Shown here in pieces: positions 36,380-43,291 of a stretch of DNA of 59,749 bases. This DNA is from Actinomycetota bacterium (GTDB taxonomy: Bacteria > Actinomycetota > Acidimicrobiia > Acidimicrobiales > JAMCPL01). A program made the translations under genes and the position numbers. A model generated the notes under the pieces. It saw only the letters and a list, made by a program, of their open reading frames with translations. It had not been told where the DNA came from and did not search any database. The DNA lies in assembly GCA_023379675.1 (NCBI GenBank), contig JAMCPL010000018.1:1-59749 (forward strand), given 5' to 3'. The stretch's first letter is position 1; every line of letters starts with the position of its first letter.

Positions 36380-36398
36380 CCTCCTTTCGTCGATAATA
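36380..36398 (-). promoter_or_regulatory. -10 box and strong ribosome site of the Liv operon
   Basis: On the minus strand TATTAT (complement of 36393-36398) is followed within six bases by AAAGGAGG (complement of 36380-36387) and, after seven more bases, TTG. The leader would be only about 10-15 bases. This arrangement fixes the start codon of the binding-protein gene. A clear -35 was not found. Confidence 0.6.
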
Positions 36399-36656
36399 CA
36401 CCAAACCGCGATGACCACACCGAGTCGCCAGCCACCATGGCTTATCATCAGCAATTCTAGCGTGGCGCCAGGCGAAATGGTGCGACCGACCACTCACATG
36501 TGCTTGGTACACGGAGCAAGTATGCAGTGACAAGCATGCCTCTGGGTTCCCTCCCATCATATGCTCCCTTGGTTGCAACCGTAGCTGGGCCAGCTGGATC
36601 CTGCCGTGCAGCGCTCCCGGGCCGGCTTGGAAAGCAGGCGAGCCGGCCTACGAGGT

Positions 36657-37094
36657 TCAGCTCCTCGAAGGCAGTACGGCCTGGGCCTCGCCTACCACCT
36701 TGACATCCCCTTCAGAGTTGAGCAGTTTGCATTCCATGTTCACCAAGTGTCTCCTGCCTTCGTCGACCGTCTTGCCCGTTACGGTCACCTGAGTCCGTAG
36801 TTCCTCGTCAGGCCAGGTCTGGCTGGCAAAACGGACCTTGTATCTGGTAAGAGCGGTTTTTCCTACCCAGTCTGTGATTGCAGCCCCCAGCAGGCCCATC
36901 GAAAACATACCGTGACCAAACACGCTGGGTTGCCCTATTGACTTTGCAAACACCTCATCGTGGTGCATAGGCATGTAGTCACCAGAAGCTCCAGCGTACC
37001 TGACCATGTCGGTCCTGGTAAGGCGGTGCTTCTTCACCGGAGCCTCGTCTCCTTCTTTCACATCCTCAAAATACAGCACCGATAGTGTTCCCAT
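36657..37094 (-). CDS. MaoC-like (R)-hydroxyacyl dehydratase, HadB type
   Basis: A 145-residue hot-dog-fold hydratase/dehydratase. The catalytic Asp and His of the hydratase-2 motif appear in YAGASGDYMPMHHDE. FGHGMFSMGLLGAAITDW and the strand YKVRFASQTWPDEEL follow the MaoC pattern. The third of three consecutive ATGs (37094) is preferred because GGGAGAGG then lies six bases away. With the next gene upstream it should form a HadAB-like heterodimer, in which this subunit supplies catalysis. Likely roles are (R)-3-hydroxyacyl-ACP or -CoA dehydration in lipid synthesis or degradation. Confidence 0.9.
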   Translation of the reverse strand: MGTLSVLYFEDVKEGDEAPVKKHRLTRTDMVRYAGASGDYMPMHHDEVFAKSIGQPSVFGHGMFSMGLLGAAITDWVGKTALTRYKVRFASQTWPDEELRTQVTVTGKTVDEGRRHLVNMECKLLNSEGDVKVVGEAQAVLPSRS

Positions 37095-37251
37095 CATCAT
37101 CCATCCTCTCCCAGCTTAATTTTCAACGACCTAACCGGCGCCGGCTGAACTATGGCAGCCAACGTGCCATCCAATGCTCACGACCTGACTCCGTTTGAGA
37201 ACTCGATATCCTCGTCCCGGTCATTGTTGCATTCCATGCCTTCTCCATCGC

Positions 37252-37764
37252 TCACAGCCTGTGTATGATATTTGAACGCGATGTAACTGCGAGATCACCA
37301 GTCTTGTCGTCATGCCACACCATTTCGGTGACCACAAATGTCATTACGTGGCCTTTTGATTCTTTACGATAGGCATCCACCACTTTCCCCTCTCCAAGGA
37401 GCACGTCGCCGGCAAAGACTGGCTTGTGGTAGACAAACTCCTGCTCACCATGGAGGATCATCCCTCCCTTCGACATCAGGGATCCTACGATCTCACCCAC
37501 GGCAATCCCCTGCGGAACATCATCAGGCTGCATCTCGGCAAACTTCCCCCATGTGTCCCAGGCAAACGAGAACGTAGGTGGGACAGGGATACCGGGTAGT
37601 CCCGCGGCCTCTGCCGCCCTTGGGTCCTGGTAGACAGGACTCTTGTCGCACACGCCTATGGCAAAATACGATACCGGCCCACGCTCCAACATCACTCTCG
37701 ACTTACCCGTAGCTCGGCCGATCAGTTTGCTAAGATCTTCGTCAAGCTGCTCAGCATCATCCAT
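37252..37764 (-). CDS. MaoC N-terminal / FAS1-like dehydratase domain protein, HadA/HadC type
   Basis: A 170-residue single hot-dog protein. It has the HadA-type ERGPVSYFAIGVCDKSPVYQDPRAAEAAG, GIPVPPTFSFAWDTWG and the strand QEFVYHKPVFAGDVLLGEGKVVDAYRKESKG. This subunit lacks the Asp/His pair of its partner and normally binds the acyl chain. AGGAGG lies six bases before the ATG at 37764. It precedes the catalytic subunit by about 150 bases on the same strand. Together they form an (R)-specific dehydratase. Confidence 0.9.
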   Translation of the reverse strand: MDDAEQLDEDLSKLIGRATGKSRVMLERGPVSYFAIGVCDKSPVYQDPRAAEAAGLPGIPVPPTFSFAWDTWGKFAEMQPDDVPQGIAVGEIVGSLMSKGGMILHGEQEFVYHKPVFAGDVLLGEGKVVDAYRKESKGHVMTFVVTEMVWHDDKTGDLAVTSRSNIIHRL

Positions 37765-37868
37765 CTACATCCTCCTTTGCTATACAAGCACGCTGATCAG
37801 AACACTGAGTACTGCGCATCAGGATACCCGTAGCTTATCAAACAACGCAATTCCGTCCAACGGTCACG

Positions 37869-37979
37869 GTCGTCCCGAGGCGATCTGGCAATGACCGAAG
37901 ATGACGTTATCTCCTTTTCTTATCGCCTCCCCTGCGGAGGCAGTCGTCCCGAGGCGATCTGGCAATGACCGAAGATGAC
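37869..37979. repeat. 37-bp direct repeat pair around a small hairpin
   Basis: Identical 37-base copies occur at 37869-37905 and 37943-37979, a 74-base period. Between them CTCC-CCTGC-GGAG can form a small hairpin. The minus-strand reading resembles the CATTGCnAG...CTGnCGTCCC-type repeats dispersed between genes in many bacterial chromosomes, so more copies are expected elsewhere in this genome. Confidence 0.85.
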
Positions 37980-38061
37980 CCCAGATCATGATGATTGTGA
38001 CCTATGGCCCTAACGCTCAGCGCTGGAATGCACGAGAATAGAAGAAACTTCAAGTAGATGT

Positions 38062-38192
38062 CCGTCTGCTGCTCCGTTCCCCGGCAGACGGCCTTAACAG
38101 CCCAGCACCTGGCCAGGTGCTGGGCTGATTGTACCGGGTCCCTGGTCCTGCTCGGCTGAGGCATACAGCCTAACCGCCGAGCGGGACCCCGG
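38062..38192. ncRNA. Cluster of three strong adjacent hairpins; candidate structured RNA
   Basis: Hairpin 1: CCGTCTGC (38062-38069) with GCAGACGG (38084-38091), 14-base loop. Hairpin 2: a perfect 30-base palindrome at 38098-38127 with 15-base arms. Hairpin 3: CCGGGTCCC (38134-38142) with GGGACCCCGG (38183-38192), continued inside by GCTCGGC/GCCGAGC and AGGC/GCCT. No coding potential with family resemblance is seen. It does not match tRNA, 4.5S, RNase P or tmRNA. Transcription from the minus-strand -10-like site near 38331 would produce it. It could also be a cluster of palindromic repeats. Confidence 0.4.
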
Positions 38193-38327
38193 TGCTTATA
38201 TCCCCAGCTCGTCTGTGCCAGAAAAAGCTGCGTACCTGCATGATCCAGCGCTACCGCAACCAGACCCGCCATACAACTTGCTTCTGCACTGCTCCGTACG
38301 TAATTAGTATTACACACATCGGGCCCA

Positions 38328-38349
38328 ATTACTATACTAAAACAGTAAT
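38328..38349. promoter_or_regulatory. Inverted repeat with -10-like boxes on both strands
   Basis: ATTACT at 38328-38333 and AGTAAT at 38344-38349 form an inverted repeat. TATAGT on the minus strand (complement of 38331-38336) and TATACT on the plus strand overlap it. It could be a divergent promoter or operator feeding the hairpin cluster. Evidence is compositional only, in a locally AT-rich stretch. Confidence 0.25.
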
Positions 38350-38403
38350 TGTACCCTAGTTTGATATATTATTGAGAATAGTCTCTTTCCGTACAGGCTG
38401 CCA

Positions 38404-38508
38404 ACCATCCGGCATCAACCGCAACCAGCCTCAATCGACCACGCCAAGCGCTATCCCTGCCAGCGACACATACCTGACCATCCGGCATCAACCGCAACCA
38501 GCCTCAAT
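38404..38508. repeat. 32-bp direct repeat; right copy is the rdgB 3' end
   Basis: The 32 bases at 38477-38508, which include the rdgB stop codon (38504-38506), are repeated exactly at 38404-38435, a 73-base period. The extra copy lies downstream of the gene. This parallels the duplicated rmd and DUF6186-like gene ends. Confidence 0.95.
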
Positions 38509-39160
38509 GACTTTCCCAATGCCCACTGATCTTTCTGGCCAGTTCTTCGAATGCCCTGCCCCTATGAGAAATGGCGTTCTTCTCGCCGGGTTCCATCTCA
38601 GCAAAAGTCCTGCCGTCTCCTTCCAGTGGCACAAAAATGGGATCGTATCCCCATCCGTCTCCCCTGGGGCCACCTGCAATGATCCCCTCCGCTGTGCCTG
38701 TTGCCATGATTGGCCCCCCGTCAGGAACCCACAGGCACGCCACCGTAACAAACCTGGCGGTGCGGGTAGCCATATCCACCGCGCCTGCGGCATCCATCTC
38801 CTTCAACAGAGCTACGACATTGTCGTAATAGCTTGCATCTGGACCTGCATACCTGGATGAATAGACCCCCGGCCTTCCCCCAAGCGCATCGACTTCCAAG
38901 CCGGTATCGTCGGCAATTGCTGCGGCGCCTGCCAGCATCCCTACTGTACGAGCCTTCAAAAGAGCATTCTCTTCTATGGTGGAGCCAGTTTCGTCAATTT
39001 CGTTTATACTCGCTGGACGATCCAGCAGCCTCCACCCCGATTCGCTCAATATGCTCCTGATTTCCCGGACCTTGTCCGGATTCGCAGTTGCAAGCACCGC
39101 CTCCCTCTGGGCCGCATCCTGCCGACCTATACTTCCATTGCGCCGATACTGGCAGCTCAT
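38504..39160 (-). CDS. rdgB: RdgB/HAM1 non-canonical purine NTP pyrophosphatase
   Basis: A 218-residue enzyme from the ATG at 39160 that removes ITP, dITP and XTP from nucleotide pools. Family signatures are AVLATANPDKVREIRSIL, the ETGSTIEENALLKAR loop, ADDTGLEVDALGGRPGVYSSRYAG and GWGYDPIFVPLEGDGRTFAEM ... KNAISHRGRAFEEL. A TTG at 39265, overlapping the rph stop region, would add 35 residues rich in Gly/Ala/Val/Asp, encoded in part by a short tandem repeat; RdgB length favours the later start. It follows rph, the usual actinobacterial order murI-MBL-rph-rdgB. Confidence 0.93.
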   Translation of the reverse strand: MSCQYRRNGSIGRQDAAQREAVLATANPDKVREIRSILSESGWRLLDRPASINEIDETGSTIEENALLKARTVGMLAGAAAIADDTGLEVDALGGRPGVYSSRYAGPDASYYDNVVALLKEMDAAGAVDMATRTARFVTVACLWVPDGGPIMATGTAEGIIAGGPRGDGWGYDPIFVPLEGDGRTFAEMEPGEKNAISHRGRAFEELARKISGHWESH

Positions 39161-39254
39161 CTCTTCGGCAAAGGCTGCCGTGCCGGTCTCCACACCGGCG
39201 TGTCCACGACAATCCACTCCAGCATCCACTCCAGCATCGTCGATCCTAGAAACG

Positions 39255-40019
39255 CTATCGCGCAACCGTGCTCACCAGTTTCCTGCGCGCTGGTGGACGC
39301 GCCACGATCTCTCTTTCCAGTGCGATGATCTCATCTATCCCCTTGGCTGCGAGCGCCAGCAAACCATCAAACTCCACCCTCGAAAAAGGTACGCCTTCGG
39401 CCGTACCTTGCACCTCCACGTACTTTCCCTCACCGTTCATAACCACATTCATGTCGACCTCAGCACGGCTGTCTTCCGCATAGTCCAGGTCGAGCATGGC
39501 CATGCCGTCGACAATCCCAACAGATATTGCACCAAGATAACCGGACATCGGATGCCTATCGATTACCCCATTGGATACCATCCTGGTAAACGCATCATGA
39601 AGCGCTATAAATCCGCCGCATATCGAAGCTGTTCTCGTGCCACCATCAGCCGCGATCACGTCACAATCCACAGTAACCTGGAACTCGCCCATGACAGTCA
39701 GATCGGTAGCCGACCGCAATGACCTGCCTATCAGCCTCTGTATCTCCTGAGTGCGCCCCGACTGCCTACCTTTTGCGGCCTCCCTCTGCACCCTTTCCGC
39801 GCTGGACCCGGGCAAGAGGGAGTACTCCGCAGTCACCCACCCCTTCCCCCCTCCACGCAACCATGGTGGGATCCTGCTCTCGATCGATGCTGTGCACAGC
39901 ACTCTCGTCTCACCGGTCGATACAAGTACCGACCCTGCAGCAAAATGGGTAAAGTCCCGTTCGTAGCTCACTTCACGTAGCGCATCCACGCCACGACCGT
40001 CAATCCGTGCAATTGCCAT
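39255..40019 (-). CDS. rph: Ribonuclease PH
   Basis: A 254-residue phosphorolytic exoribonuclease that trims tRNA 3' ends. It shows the family start [36 protein letters not shown], the phosphate-site segment [36 protein letters not shown] and [22 protein letters not shown]. Length is typical. It starts ten bases after the MBL-fold gene, and its stop lies close to the rdgB region, so the two are probably co-transcribed. Confidence 0.97.
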   Translation of the reverse strand: MAIARIDGRGVDALREVSYERDFTHFAAGSVLVSTGETRVLCTASIESRIPPWLRGGGKGWVTAEYSLLPGSSAERVQREAAKGRQSGRTQEIQRLIGRSLRSATDLTVMGEFQVTVDCDVIAADGGTRTASICGGFIALHDAFTRMVSNGVIDRHPMSGYLGAISVGIVDGMAMLDLDYAEDSRAEVDMNVVMNGEGKYVEVQGTAEGVPFSRVEFDGLLALAAKGIDEIIALEREIVARPPARRKLVSTVAR

Positions 40020-40028
40020 GCGACAACG

Positions 40029-40835
40029 CTACCTCCTGCGAGGATCCAGCGCCACCCGCGGCGGCGACTGGAACCTCCCACTCGCCTCCGGCATGATTGC
40101 AATTCCCAGTCCCACCCTTGCCTGGACAACGGCACCTCCAAAAGCATCCTCGGCTTCCTGCGCAATGACTTCCCTGGACTCAACCGGCCAGTAATGGGTG
40201 ATCATCAAGCGTCTTGCCCCCGCCTCACGGGCGAACCGGCCTGCTTGACGGCCACTGAGATGCTGTGACCGTCCCTCATATCGCGATGTGAACGTCGCCT
40301 CGCTTACCAGCATGTCCAGACCGTAACCGAGTTCGGCAGGCGACCATTTTGACCCGGTGTCCGCCGTGTAACCAAGTGAGATTTTACCCACTTCAACATC
40401 ATCCACCTCGACACGTAGCGCAAGAGTGGTCTTCACGTGATCGGTGGCGAAGAAACTCAGCTGCATACTTCCCGCAACGCTTCGATCACCTGAATGGACT
40501 TCATCCCATTCGAACAACGGCCCTACCGCATGCTGCACAAGCCTGCTCACTCCCGATGGAGCCATTATCCGCAACGGCCGGGACCTGGCTGATGTGTAGC
40601 GCATAGCCACCGCCAGGGATTCCAGATCGGCACAGTGATCGGGATGCGCATGACTCAGCACCACTGCATCTATGTCTTCTAGCGAAAAGAACCGCTGGTA
40701 GTTGGCAAAACTGCCCGATCCCGCATCCACAAGGAGCGTACCGCCTGTCGCCCAGTCCTTGACCACATAGCTGCTGCACGCGCCCCCCATGGCCTGATGG
40801 CTGCCATCACAACCCAGTACCGTGACCGTCAGCAT
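40029..40835 (-). CDS. MBL-fold metal-dependent hydrolase
   Basis: A 268-residue metallo-beta-lactamase-fold protein of the group found between murI and rph in actinobacteria. The metal motif is VLSHAHPDHCADLE; further ligands fall in TADTGSKWSP and MITHYWPVES. The N-terminal TVLGCDGSHQAMGGACSSYVV and late SEATFTSRYEGRSQHLSGRQAG match RNase Z-like or cyclic-nucleotide phosphodiesterase-like members. The ATG at 40835 is favoured over a GTG at 40847. Substrate is not evident from sequence. Confidence 0.88.
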   Translation of the reverse strand: MLTVTVLGCDGSHQAMGGACSSYVVKDWATGGTLLVDAGSGSFANYQRFFSLEDIDAVVLSHAHPDHCADLESLAVAMRYTSARSRPLRIMAPSGVSRLVQHAVGPLFEWDEVHSGDRSVAGSMQLSFFATDHVKTTLALRVEVDDVEVGKISLGYTADTGSKWSPAELGYGLDMLVSEATFTSRYEGRSQHLSGRQAGRFAREAGARRLMITHYWPVESREVIAQEAEDAFGGAVVQARVGLGIAIMPEASGRFQSPPRVALDPRRR

Positions 40836-41076
40836 ACCTAGTAGCACTCTCCTGCCGGAATCTCACTACACCTCACGATATCGCGCCTCCGATCCACTTG
40901 CCTAAGAAAATTTGCAGTGAACCACCGGCGCACCGTAACACATCAGAGCGCCATCTGGATACTCATTACCGAAAAAATCATTGCATCGGATATCCCGTAC
41001 TGCAAACTCGACATAACGCTCCGACCAGCGTTCAGGATTCCGGCTCATCTCCATCTCAGGCATCCCCCGCATTGCT

Positions 41077-41889
41077 CTACTCGTAATCCTCCCAGCGCAA
41101 TGGTATCACTTCCCCCAAGTCCTCCCCGAAAAGCATACTCCCCATATCGTGAAACCACCTGGTATCGCCTGATGAATAAAATGCTTTCTTGCCGATTCCT
41201 TTCCTGGCTGCAGCAAGACCGCTCTCGTTCAGAATCCTGCGCACCTCGAACGCCGTCTCGTCAGCGGAGGACACGAGGACGACATCCCTTCCCATCACCT
41301 CAAGTAACGTCCTCGAAAGGAACGGATAGTGGGTGCATCCCAACAATAACGAGTCGATCCTCGCCTCCTTGAGCGGAGCCAGGAGACGCTCGGCCAGTAC
41401 GGCCAGTTGCTCCGACTCCACCTCTCCCCGTTCGACAAACTCCACAAATCCCGGACAGGCAGCACAGGTCAAGTGCTTTTCCGGATCCAGATCAGCCACT
41501 TCTCTCTGGTAGGCCCCCGAGGATATAGTGCCTACCGTTCCAATCACTCCTACCCTTCCAGACTGAGTGGCCTTCAGCAGTGCCCGCGAGCCGGGCTCTA
41601 TCACACCCACCACTGGAACATCTATCTTCGACTGCAGGAGGTCCAATGCAGCAGCCGAAGCGGTATTGCACGCCACTACAATGATCTTCACACCGCAATC
41701 ATCAGCCAGCCAGTCTGCGATCTGGAGGGAATAATCACGTACCTCGCCCAATGGACGGGGTCCGTAGGGGTACCTGCCTGTATCGCCCACGTAGACGATA
41801 TCCTCATTTGGAGCCAGGTCTATAAGCGCACGCGCAACCGACAACCCTCCAAACCCGCTGTCGAACATGCCAATGGCGCGTTCATCCAT
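41077..41889 (-). CDS. murI: Glutamate racemase
   Basis: A 270-residue enzyme from the ATG at 41889 (MDERAIGMFDSGFGGLSV). It interconverts L- and D-glutamate for peptidoglycan. The two catalytic cysteines are in VVACNTASAAAL and LLLGCTHYPFL; GDTGRYPYGPRPLGEV is the family substrate loop. The open frame extends 12 codons upstream, but the family start is this ATG. It heads the murI / MBL / rph / rdgB cluster, separated from the MBL gene by about 240 bases without an evident gene. Confidence 0.96.
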   Translation of the reverse strand: MDERAIGMFDSGFGGLSVARALIDLAPNEDIVYVGDTGRYPYGPRPLGEVRDYSLQIADWLADDCGVKIIVVACNTASAAALDLLQSKIDVPVVGVIEPGSRALLKATQSGRVGVIGTVGTISSGAYQREVADLDPEKHLTCAACPGFVEFVERGEVESEQLAVLAERLLAPLKEARIDSLLLGCTHYPFLSRTLLEVMGRDVVLVSSADETAFEVRRILNESGLAAARKGIGKKAFYSSGDTRWFHDMGSMLFGEDLGEVIPLRWEDYE

Positions 41890-42140
41890 CGGATCGCACC
41901 AGAGGAAACATTGACCAGCAACCACTCGAACAGATGGGGTAACCTGCTATGCGGTGGCAATCCAGGTAGTCACAGGTTGAGTAGCCAGGCGAAGTGGCGT
42001 AAAAGCACATCTATATTCACCAGCGCTGGATCACTATCGGGATTCCACGTACTCTGGATCAGGTCCACACATAAGAAACAGGATACATCATAAGCGCGCC
42101 GCTGCTATGACTGTGGCGCCCATCTTCGATGGTAATCGGG

Positions 42141-42181
42141 CTACGGGCGCTGGGCGAGGGTCGCCAGCCTACGGGCGCTGG
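42141..42181. repeat. 13-bp direct repeat of the DUF6186-like gene end
   Basis: CTACGGGCGCTGG at 42169-42181 includes the stop codon of the small membrane-protein gene and recurs at 42141-42153, a 28-base period, just downstream of the gene. Confidence 0.9.
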
Positions 42182-42384
42182 CAGAAGAGATGCCATCCCA
42201 CTTCGGCCCAGGCGCCCAGCAGGAGCACCCGCCCTATCCACGAATGCAGGAAATGCCTCACAATTGCAACACCATTGGGCAACCGCCTTCCGGCTGCCGG
42301 CAAGCTGGTCACGACCAACCAGGCAGCGAATGACCCGCCTATCACCATCCACACCACATCACCGATGACTACCCCTAGGATCAT
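42169..42384 (-). CDS. Small DUF6186-like membrane protein
   Basis: A 71-residue protein with an N-terminal hydrophobic helix (ILGVVIGDVVWMVIGGSFAAWLVV split by polar residues) and a second one in RVLLLGAWAEVGWHLFC. The final HSWIGRVLLLGAWAEVGWHLF resembles the conserved end of DUF6186 proteins of actinobacteria. The ATG overlaps the stop of the upstream 197-residue membrane protein (ATGA), so the pair is translated together. Function unknown. Confidence 0.65.
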   Translation of the reverse strand: MILGVVIGDVVWMVIGGSFAAWLVVTSLPAAGRRLPNGVAIVRHFLHSWIGRVLLLGAWAEVGWHLFCQRP

Positions 42385-42974
42385 ACGGTCTCATCTCCCA
42401 CATTGCCGCCCTGCTCAACTCCACCCCCGCTGTCTCCCCCACCCCCGCTGTCCCACTGGGCAAGGTTGTCTCCACCATGTCCAGAGACATCTGCGGGCAG
42501 GTCATCACCCAGCCTTGCCCCCCTCGTTTGGAGCAAGCCAAGCGCCAGGTACCAGCCGCCGAGGAGCCATCCCGCCACCAGCACGGACCGCCCAGTGTAG
42601 TACCTCGTCACCCTGCCGATCAGGTAACTGAGCGTAGGAAGATCCCGCTGCTGGTGCAGGAAGCTGTTCAGATCCCAACCAAAATAAGCCATGAAGAACA
42701 CCAGCCATACCAGCGCTCCGGTACCCTGTACGTCCGGATTGCTCAAGTACCTGCGGATCGACCTGCCCATACCCTTCAGCCAGGCGAGACTCTTCATCTC
42801 CTGTCGATGGCGCCCGCTGTAAAGCGCAACCAGAACGACTACGGCGATAACCACCGCAACGCTTACATGCGCATCGGTGGTCGTATACGGTTTGCCGCCT
42901 TCCCAGGCCGCAAATGCCACGCTGGAAGCGCCAAGCAATAGGAGTCTGACCTTGCGGGACACGACATTGCTCAT
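42381..42974 (-). CDS. Conserved membrane protein paired with the DUF6186-like protein
   Basis: A 197-residue protein with about four hydrophobic segments: near 8-25, 36-54, 88-103 (GALVWLVFFMAYFGW) and 130-148 (SVLVAGWLLGGWYLALGLL). Between the last two is the phrase NSFLHQQRDLPTLSYLIGRVTRYYTGR. The C-terminal 45 residues are Gly/Asp-rich and probably cytoplasmic and disordered. It overlaps the genes on both sides by ATGA, including a possible 29-residue peptide upstream. I do not recognise a function. Confidence 0.7.
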   Translation of the reverse strand: MSNVVSRKVRLLLLGASSVAFAAWEGGKPYTTTDAHVSVAVVIAVVVLVALYSGRHRQEMKSLAWLKGMGRSIRRYLSNPDVQGTGALVWLVFFMAYFGWDLNSFLHQQRDLPTLSYLIGRVTRYYTGRSVLVAGWLLGGWYLALGLLQTRGARLGDDLPADVSGHGGDNLAQWDSGGGGDSGGGVEQGGNVGDETV

Positions 42975-43060
42975 GCGACCACTTCGAGAAAAATGAGTAG
43001 TACCAAGATTGCCGGAATCAATAATATAATGCTAGGCCACGGACAGGAGCAGGCGCCCAT
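42971..43060 (-). CDS. Candidate 29-residue single-helix membrane peptide
   Basis: The ATG at 43060 opens a 29-codon frame ending in a TGA that overlaps the ATG of the next membrane-protein gene. Residues 10-26 (SIILLIPAILVLLIFLE) form one hydrophobic helix. The frame could also start further upstream, but that part only translates the heptamer repeats. The stop/start overlap and the clean helix suggest a translated peptide; there is no recognised family. Confidence 0.35.
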   Translation of the reverse strand: MGACSCPWPSIILLIPAILVLLIFLEVVA

Positions 43061-43195
43061 CGCCCATCGCCCAATTCCAATCTCGACGTTGCCACCCGGC
43101 CAAACCTCGGCCGGGCCACCATCACTTCCCATTTCCCATCGCCCAATTCCCATTTCCCATGAACCTGCTCCCACTTCCCACTTTCCACTTTCCAT
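43054..43195. repeat. Heptanucleotide repeat tract in two blocks around a hairpin
   Basis: Block 1 (43054-43081) has four seven-base units of the CGCCCAT / TTCCAAT type. Block 2 (43126-43195) has ten in-register units such as TTCCCAT, CGCCCAA, CTCCCAC and TTTCCAT. Between them CCCGGCC (43095-43101) pairs with GGCCGGG (43109-43115) around a seven-base loop. The tract lies upstream of both the minus-strand membrane operon and the plus-strand GT2 gene. Short tandem heptamers of this kind are known from cyanobacterial intergenic regions. Confidence 0.9.
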
Positions 43196-43291
43196 CTCGA
43201 CCCCCCTGCCAATCTGGCCATACTGGCCCGACCCGGCGATGGATCACACAAGCGAGGTGCTGCACGGAAATGCCGCTTTGGGCATGCTATA

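Noticed and set aside
38062-38192. Assignment of the hairpin cluster to RNase P RNA, 6S RNA or SRP RNA
   Set aside because: The conserved sequence blocks of these RNAs (for example GAGGAAAGTCC, or the SRP GGAAGGAAGCAG) are not present.
37907-38317. 136-codon minus-strand frame
   Set aside because: It translates the dispersed 37-bp repeat and the hairpin cluster; the peptide resembles spurious proteins often predicted over such repeats.
42059-42352. 97-codon minus-strand frame overlapping the DUF6186-like gene
   Set aside because: It is the alternative frame of a coupled small membrane-protein gene with better hydrophobic pattern and family resemblance.
43054-43195. CRISPR-like array
   Set aside because: Units are seven bases without spacers, so this is a simple tandem repeat; no cas-like gene is in the window.
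43061-43195. N-terminal extension with Gly-x-Trp-Glu repeats for the small membrane peptide
   Set aside because: These residues only translate the heptamer repeats; the ATG at 43060 gives the compact helix peptide.
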